DNA of 64,000 nucleotides from Kitasatospora aureofaciens (lineage in GTDB: Bacteria > Actinomycetota > Actinomycetes > Streptomycetales > Streptomycetaceae), in assembly GCF_019192735.1 (NCBI RefSeq), contig NZ_JAHTKP010000034.1, forward strand, positions 1-64,000, read 5' to 3'. Shown here one piece after another: positions 60,501 through 64,000 of the stretch (positions are counted from its first letter, which is position 1; each line of letters begins with the position of its first letter). The notes beneath the pieces are model-generated. The model was not told the origin of the DNA and searched no databases. It was given only the letters and a program-made list of their open reading frames with translations. The position numbers were made by a program, and so were the translations under genes.

Positions 60501-62105
60501 TACGAGAAGGTCGGCGTCGGCGCCGACCTGCGCGCCGAACAGGCCCGCGCCGAGGGCGACGAGGCCGCCGCCGCGACCGAACTCGACCGCCTCACCAACA
60601 AGGTCCGCACCCGCGCCGAGGAACTCCTCGGCAGCCCCGACGGCGCCGACGGCCCCGCCCGCCAGGCTGCCGCCGCCCGCGCCGAGGAACTGGTCGCCAC
60701 CATCGAGGCCCGCTCCGCCGCCGCCAGCGAGCAGCTGGGCCGCCTGCGCGGCGAGGCCGAACGCTCCGCCCCCGCCGACGGCGAGGCACACACCGAACTG
60801 CCCGAGGACCTCGTCCCCACCGACCCCGAGCACGCCCAGGCCCTGCTGCGCACCGCCACCAGCCGGCTCGCCGAACGCCGCGAGGCCCTGGACGCCGCCC
60901 GCACCGCGCACGCCGACCTCCAGCGCACCTTCGACGCCGCCCAGGCCGCCGCCGCCGACTTCGACGAACTCGCCGGCCAGCTCCGCGACGGCCTGCGCGA
61001 GCACCAGGACGACTCCGAGCACTCGGACGAGCCCTACCTGAGCTCTCTCACCGAGGCCCGCACCGCCGTCGCCGAGGCCCGCCGCACCCTGCGCACCGCG
61101 GCCGGCGAGCTGTCCTCCGCCGAACTCGCCGTCCGCGACGCCGCCGACGCCCTCGTCCGGCACGCCAACGCCGCCCGCTACGAGGCCGTCCGCACCCCCG
61201 CCCGCCAGCAGATCCGCGAGCTGCCCGCCTCCGCGCTGCCCGAGCACGCGGCCGCCTGGGCCGCCGCGTTCGCCCCCCGGCTGCGCGTGCTCACCGACGA
61301 ACTCGCCCAGCTGGAGCGCAACCGTGGCTCGATCGTCGACCGCCTGCGCGGTCTGGTCGAGTCCTCGCTCACCACCCTGCGCGCCGCCCAGCGCCTCTCC
61401 CGGCTGCCCGAGGGCCTGGGGGAGTGGTCCGGCCAGGAGTTCCTCCGGATCCGCTTCGAGGACCCGGACCACGCCACCCTGGTCGAGCGCCTCGGCGAGG
61501 TCATCGACGAGGCCACCCGCGCCGCCGTCAAGAAGAACAGCGACCTGCGCCGCGACGGCATGTCCCTGCTGCTGCGCGGGGTCGCCGCTGCGATCGGCCC
61601 GAAGGGCGTCAGCGTCGAGATCCTCAAGCCCGACGCGGTTTTGCGCGCCGAGCGCGTCGGCGTCGGCCAGATGTCCGACGTCTTCTCCGGCGGCCAGCTG
61701 CTCACCGCCGCCATCGCGCTCTACTGCACGATGGCCGCGCTGCGCGCCAACGACCGCGGCCAGTCCCAACTCCGGCACGCCGGAACGCTGTTCCTCGACA
61801 ACCCGATCGGCCGCGCCAACGCCACCTACCTGCTGGAGCTCCAGCGCGCCGTCGCCGACGCGCTCGGCGTCCAGCTGATCTACACCACCGGCCTGTTCGA
61901 CACCACCGCGCTCGCCGAGTTCCCGCTGGTCATCCGGCTGCGCAACGACGCCGACCTGCGGGCCGGCCTCAAGTACATCTCGGTGGAGGAGCACCTGCGG
62001 CCGGGCCTGCCCGCCCCGCAGGACCCGGACGGCCCGGCCATCCACGGCGAGATCACCGCCACCCGGATGTTCAAGCGCCCGGCGGAGGTACCGGTCCCGT
62101 CCTGA
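57507..62105 (+). CDS. SMC-like ATPase of a condensin/Wadjet-type system (MksB/JetC-like)
   Basis: This 1532-residue protein has the architecture of a large SMC. The N-terminal head has a Walker A-like ENGGGKSVLL at 64-73 (the first Gly of the P-loop is Glu) and a MNADEGE-type segment near 230. Two long coiled-coil arms (about 290-605 and 795-1290, rich in Ala, Glu and Arg) flank a central non-coil domain (about 610-790) that is the hinge. The C-terminal head has the ABC signature FSGGQ near 1392 and Walker B TLFLDNPIGRANATY near 1427, with Asn where Glu is catalytic. MksB/JetC loads on and extrudes DNA with its kleisin and MksE partners. ATG with TGGAG ahead. Confidence 0.8.
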   Translation: MYELNRVRLYSIGPAGARYADTVLDLRGVGEPVADPAPQQIGLFGEEADGPVRRPAPAGVLFLENGGGKSVLLKLIFSVMLPGHRNTLGGASSGVLRKFLLADDCGHVALEWQHTVTGELIVVGKVSEWRGRQVSSDPRKFAETWYSFRPGPGLTLDSLPVAERISLAGDQKARGRRRTMKGFRDALTEAGKTHPYLGLVFEDGHDRWTEHLGELGLDPELFRYQREMNADEGEAAGLFAVKHDSDFTDLLLRAVTDTRDTDGLADLVHGFASKLGRRAELTAERDFTAGSLDLLERIAESTTARESVREAHRTAERRTRRLAHALTSRATAERERAQDLAIEVAAAASAVTAAEADRTRHTLITAELTHRHATLGLAAATADAAALRRELTDARTLHSAWQAAEAVLRQRAAADRVARVAAAIREAELDAAPALAARARAATALARALEAAAAAAESRADTEEQRASELQEDGAKAQSDATEAATAAQKARSEADHLRQRLAEVEQETTAAVEAGFIDADGDVDPARAALHAADVEKAATAALAQARTAAESAAARLRESAAATGRAELAAERAGDARKDAARALAAEQRTAAMLATEPRLADLLSLTPAPTDWNEDGSGAEEDAGFLTPAVLDRNAEYLRELLDDSIATAERTLFDLRTAAADDSRILAALGDGGLLPPGPDVLATVEYLAEHGIPALPGWRYLAQSVDPADHEAILAARPELVDGVVVTDPASLDRAREALQAAALLPRSTVAVGAAASLIAPIAHPDGPAFYPFFVVPPNPAMHDESAADDERRELRARASAREEHIRELAARLGADRALAARLASWHASCPPGTLAELAAAAEAAREHAEQAAAALATLRADHDEAETDHATAASAHEEHREAAQRARRRADALSGLAFRLRERATWARRQRELADDATECDRRQALCADRARTCDEDRRAAQRAADDARRTARTLRAERAEIPAAEQADEPAETTPAALPALREAYRAASQLYEKVGVGADLRAEQARAEGDEAAAATELDRLTNKVRTRAEELLGSPDGADGPARQAAAARAEELVATIEARSAAASEQLGRLRGEAERSAPADGEAHTELPEDLVPTDPEHAQALLRTATSRLAERREALDAARTAHADLQRTFDAAQAAAADFDELAGQLRDGLREHQDDSEHSDEPYLSSLTEARTAVAEARRTLRTAAGELSSAELAVRDAADALVRHANAARYEAVRTPARQQIRELPASALPEHAAAWAAAFAPRLRVLTDELAQLERNRGSIVDRLRGLVESSLTTLRAAQRLSRLPEGLGEWSGQEFLRIRFEDPDHATLVERLGEVIDEATRAAVKKNSDLRRDGMSLLLRGVAAAIGPKGVSVEILKPDAVLRAERVGVGQMSDVFSGGQLLTAAIALYCTMAALRANDRGQSQLRHAGTLFLDNPIGRANATYLLELQRAVADALGVQLIYTTGLFDTTALAEFPLVIRLRNDADLRAGLKYISVEEHLRPGLPAPQDPDGPAIHGEITATRMFKRPAEVPVPS

Positions 62106-62124
62106 ACTGGCTAGCGTGGCCGGC

Positions 62125-62889
62125 ATGCTGACGATCGCGCACCTCAGTGACATCCACCTCGGCCAGGACCACCGCCGGGACCGCGGCAAGCGGGCCCGGC
62201 GGCGGGCCGAGCAGGTGATGGCGTACCTCGACGCCCTGCCCGGCCCGCTGGACGCCGTCCTGGTCACCGGCGACCTCGCCGACCACGGCCTGCCCGCCGA
62301 GTACGAACAGGTGGTCAAGGTGCTGGACTCCCGGCACCCGGTGCTCACCTGCCCCGGCAACCACGACCGCCGGTCCCCCTACCGGGAGGTGCTGCTCGGC
62401 GAGGCGCCCGGGGACGGCCCGATCAACCGCCTGCACCAACTGCCCGGCGCCGACGTGCTGATGCTCGACTCGTCGATCCCCGGGCGCGACGACGGCCTCC
62501 TCGACGAGGAGACCCTGGCCTGGCTGGACGAGACGCTGGCCGCCGGACGCACCGACCTGCCGGCGCTGGTCGCCTTCCACCACCCGCCGGCCGAGCTCCA
62601 CATACCGACCGTCGACGCGATCCGCCAGTTCGGCGAGGCCGACCTCGCCGCCGTGCTGGCCCGTCACCCCCGGGTGGCCGGCCTGCTCTGCGGCCACTCC
62701 CACACCGGCGCCGCCACCACCGTCGCCGGCCTGCCGCTGCTGGTCGCCCCCGGCGTGGTCTCGACCGTCACCCTGCCCTGCGAGGGCGGGAGCGGCATCT
62801 CCTTCACGCACCCGCCGATGCTTGCCTTCCACGTCCTGGACGACGGGGGCCGGCTCACCACCCACTACCGGGCCGTCCCCGAGAGCTGA
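62125..62889 (+). CDS. Calcineurin-like metallophosphoesterase downstream of the SMC operon
   Basis: This 254-residue protein has all five metal-site motifs: LSDIHLGQ (D-x-H), VTGDLADHG (GD-x-x-D), CPGNHDRR, AFHHPP and CGHSHTG. Its size fits the CpdA/Icc class, which cleaves cyclic nucleotides or related diesters. It begins 20 bp after the SMC gene, where Wadjet systems have the nuclease jetD. TAGCGT (62112-62117) is seven bases from the ATG, so it may also have its own leaderless promoter. SbcD/Mre11, the nuclease partner of SbcC/Rad50, is in the same superfamily but has an extra C-terminal cap that this protein lacks. Confidence 0.88.
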   Translation: MLTIAHLSDIHLGQDHRRDRGKRARRRAEQVMAYLDALPGPLDAVLVTGDLADHGLPAEYEQVVKVLDSRHPVLTCPGNHDRRSPYREVLLGEAPGDGPINRLHQLPGADVLMLDSSIPGRDDGLLDEETLAWLDETLAAGRTDLPALVAFHHPPAELHIPTVDAIRQFGEADLAAVLARHPRVAGLLCGHSHTGAATTVAGLPLLVAPGVVSTVTLPCEGGSGISFTHPPMLAFHVLDDGGRLTTHYRAVPES

Positions 62890-62898
62890 CCCTGCCGG

Positions 62899-63252
62899 CT
62901 ACGCGGTCGGCACCCGCGGCTGACGCGGAGTCTGGCCGGGGCGGGGGAAAGGCCGGGCGGCCAGTGGTTCGGACGCCGCCCGGCTGCCCGCCATCGGGGA
63001 CGCGGAGTTCGGCCCGCGCATCCGCTGGGCGGCGACCTGCCGGGAGATCAGGATCTCCAGCAGGCACCACATCGTGCCGAACACGCCGAGCCCCATCGCC
63101 ATCAGCGCGGGCGTCATCAGCCAACTCCCCGCGTACGAGGCCAGCGTCGCGACCACCACGCCCACCAGGGTGAAGGCCAGGCAGAGCACCGCCCGGACGA
63201 TCGCGGCGCGCACCTCGTCGGGCAGGCGGCGACGGCGGCGTGGCACGGACAT
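62899..63252 (-). CDS. Small membrane protein, two transmembrane helices
   Basis: This 117-residue protein has a basic N-terminus (PRRRRRLPDEVRAA), two hydrophobic helices (about 20-42 and 48-67), and a disordered Pro/Arg-rich tail. I do not recognise a family. It is convergent with the metallophosphoesterase gene with only 9 bp between, so the short spacer cannot hold a terminator. A GGGGGT stretch precedes the ATG. Confidence 0.62.
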   Translation of the reverse strand: MSVPRRRRRLPDEVRAAIVRAVLCLAFTLVGVVVATLASYAGSWLMTPALMAMGLGVFGTMWCLLEILISRQVAAQRMRGPNSASPMAGSRAASEPLAARPFPRPGQTPRQPRVPTA

Positions 63253-63440
63253 CGGGCGACCCCCAGGCGCGGTCACGGCGGCGGACACGGGACGGGCGCG
63301 CGCGACATGCGCCCCCGGCGAAGACTCTGCCCCGCCCAACCCGGACTATGCGTCCGAATCCACCGAACTGCCGCCAAATCGTGTGATCCGGCCCGATTCG
63401 TCCGCGGCCCGCTGCGCTTCGGCCCGCCGCCTTTCGGCCG

Positions 63441-64000
63441 TCAGCCCAACTGCTGGTTGAGCTCCTCCAGGGCGCCCGTCACGATCGTCCGCATCGCCTG
63501 CTCGGCATGGACGGCGTCCCCCGAGCAGATCGCGTCGGCGACCTCGCGGTGCAGCCGGATCGCGTACGGCTCCGGCTGATGGGGCATCAGATGGTACTCG
63601 GTCCGCCCGGTGAGCACCGCCCCCACGGTGTCCCCGAGGTGGGCGAACATCTCGTTGCCGGAGGCCTTCAACACGGTGGCGTGGAAGGCGATGTCGTGGC
63701 GGAGGAAGGTGGCCAGGTCGGCGGCCCGCGCCGAGACGGTCAACTCGACGGCCAGCGCGCTGAGTTCGCGCCGGTCGTCGTCGCTGGCGTGCACCGCGGC
63801 GAGCGCGGCGGCGGCCGGTTCGACGGCCACCCGCAGCGAGCCGAGCGAGCGCAGCTGGGCCGGACGGTCGGCGCCGGCCAGCCGCCAGCGGATCACCAGC
63901 GGGTCGAAGACGTCCCAGCCGGACTTCGGCTGAACCGTGATCCCGACCCGCCGCCGGGACGCCACCATGCGCATCCCCTCAAGGATCCGCACCGCCTCCC
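63441..64000 (-). CDS. GntR-family regulator with FCD domain (N-terminal part outside the window)
   Basis: The frame runs through the window end, so the DNA-binding winged helix is mostly missing. The visible part starts at VRILEGMRMVASRRRVGITVQP (end of the winged helix) and continues with an FCD domain: LRSLGSLRVAVEPAAAALAA, FLRHDIAFHATVLKASGN and LHREVADAI, with the Asp/His metal ligands HD-x3-H and the later His. FCD-type GntR proteins sense organic acids or sugar acids. The ATG at 63992 is not the true start. Target genes are unknown. Confidence 0.82.
   Translation of the reverse strand, partial: EAVRILEGMRMVASRRRVGITVQPKSGWDVFDPLVIRWRLAGADRPAQLRSLGSLRVAVEPAAAALAAVHASDDDRRELSALAVELTVSARAADLATFLRHDIAFHATVLKASGNEMFAHLGDTVGAVLTGRTEYHLMPHQPEPYAIRLHREVADAICSGDAVHAEQAMRTIVTGALEELNQQLG

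Noticed and set aside
57030..62360. A 1776-aa antisense frame across the SMC operon
   Set aside because: It is the Gly/Val/Gln-rich mirror of the high-GC SMC gene, has no domain or ribosome site, and the plus-strand gene has all SMC motifs.
62125..62889. Calling the metallophosphoesterase an SbcD/Mre11 nuclease
   Set aside because: It has the phosphoesterase motifs but at 254 aa lacks the C-terminal cap domain of SbcD/Mre11; CpdA/Icc-like is the safer name.

Overview
The window is about 64 kb of very GC-rich DNA (roughly 73 percent by eye) with strong third-position GC bias, many GTG starts, and many genes with a TANNNT box 6-8 bp before the start codon (leaderless transcription). Gene content (NsdA-type regulator, DUF397 protein, DUF6643 and DUF6191 proteins, an APH-type kinase, CBM2/GH18 chitinase remains, a mycothiol-type maleylpyruvate isomerase) points to Streptomycetaceae, that is Streptomyces or Kitasatospora. 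No rRNA, tRNA, CRISPR array, transposase or integrase was seen. It reads as ordinary chromosome with accessory patches.

Layout. 1-2.8 kb: electron-transfer flavoprotein etfBA and an AMP-forming acyl-CoA synthetase. 2.9-11.5 kb: NlpC/P60 hydrolase, ribokinase, a TmrB-like kinase fused to a NUDIX domain, a DUF4184 membrane protein, an M20 dipeptidase, a geranylgeranyl-reductase-like flavoprotein, and a chitinase that has lost the catalytic half of its GH18 domain. 11.7-23 kb: small regulator/transporter pairs (ArsR/MFS, ROK/MFS), RidA, ATP-grasp, crotonase, DinB-type isomerase, hexapeptide acyltransferase, HutD-like protein and a PLP enzyme, punctuated by three related low-GC palindromic repeats. 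23-29 kb: a beta-helix/AAA+ fusion, MOSC protein, DUF6643 protein, MscL. 29-39.4 kb: envelope and sugar genes (two GT4, an HpnB-type GT2, polysaccharide deacetylase, sugar-1-phosphate transferase) with a DsbA-like protein, hydrolase, methyltransferase, Asp/Glu racemase and NUDIX protein. 39.4-53.6 kb: orphan DhaM-like EIIA, DUF397 protein, a cysteine-type leader peptide ahead of an acyl-CoA-dehydrogenase-like gene, APH-type kinase, NsdA-like regulator, PAS and HEAT proteins, PadR/hydrolase pair and pxpAB without pxpC. 53.7-64 kb: a TIG-domain secreted protein, a three-gene condensin-like operon (511, 291 and 1532 aa), a metallophosphoesterase, a small membrane protein and a truncated GntR/FCD regulator.

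The most interesting part is the condensin-like operon at 54,988-62,105. Its order and protein sizes match kleisin/MksF-JetA, MksE-JetB and MksB-JetC of the Mks/Wadjet systems. The SMC protein has a variant P-loop, an Asn where the Walker B Glu is expected, and a central hinge-like domain. No JetD-type nuclease is present; a calcineurin-like metallophosphoesterase follows 20 bp downstream, which raises (but does not prove) a Mre11/SbcD-like partnership.

Other points worth following: a Cys-containing leader peptide with its own consensus promoter, a decayed chitinase with an intact chitinase-type promoter, a family of three ACAGAT/ATCTGT palindromes that supply the stop codons of two genes, a TGTAGACCGGTCTACA operator cluster whose regulator is not in the window, and several palindromic operators between divergent gene pairs.
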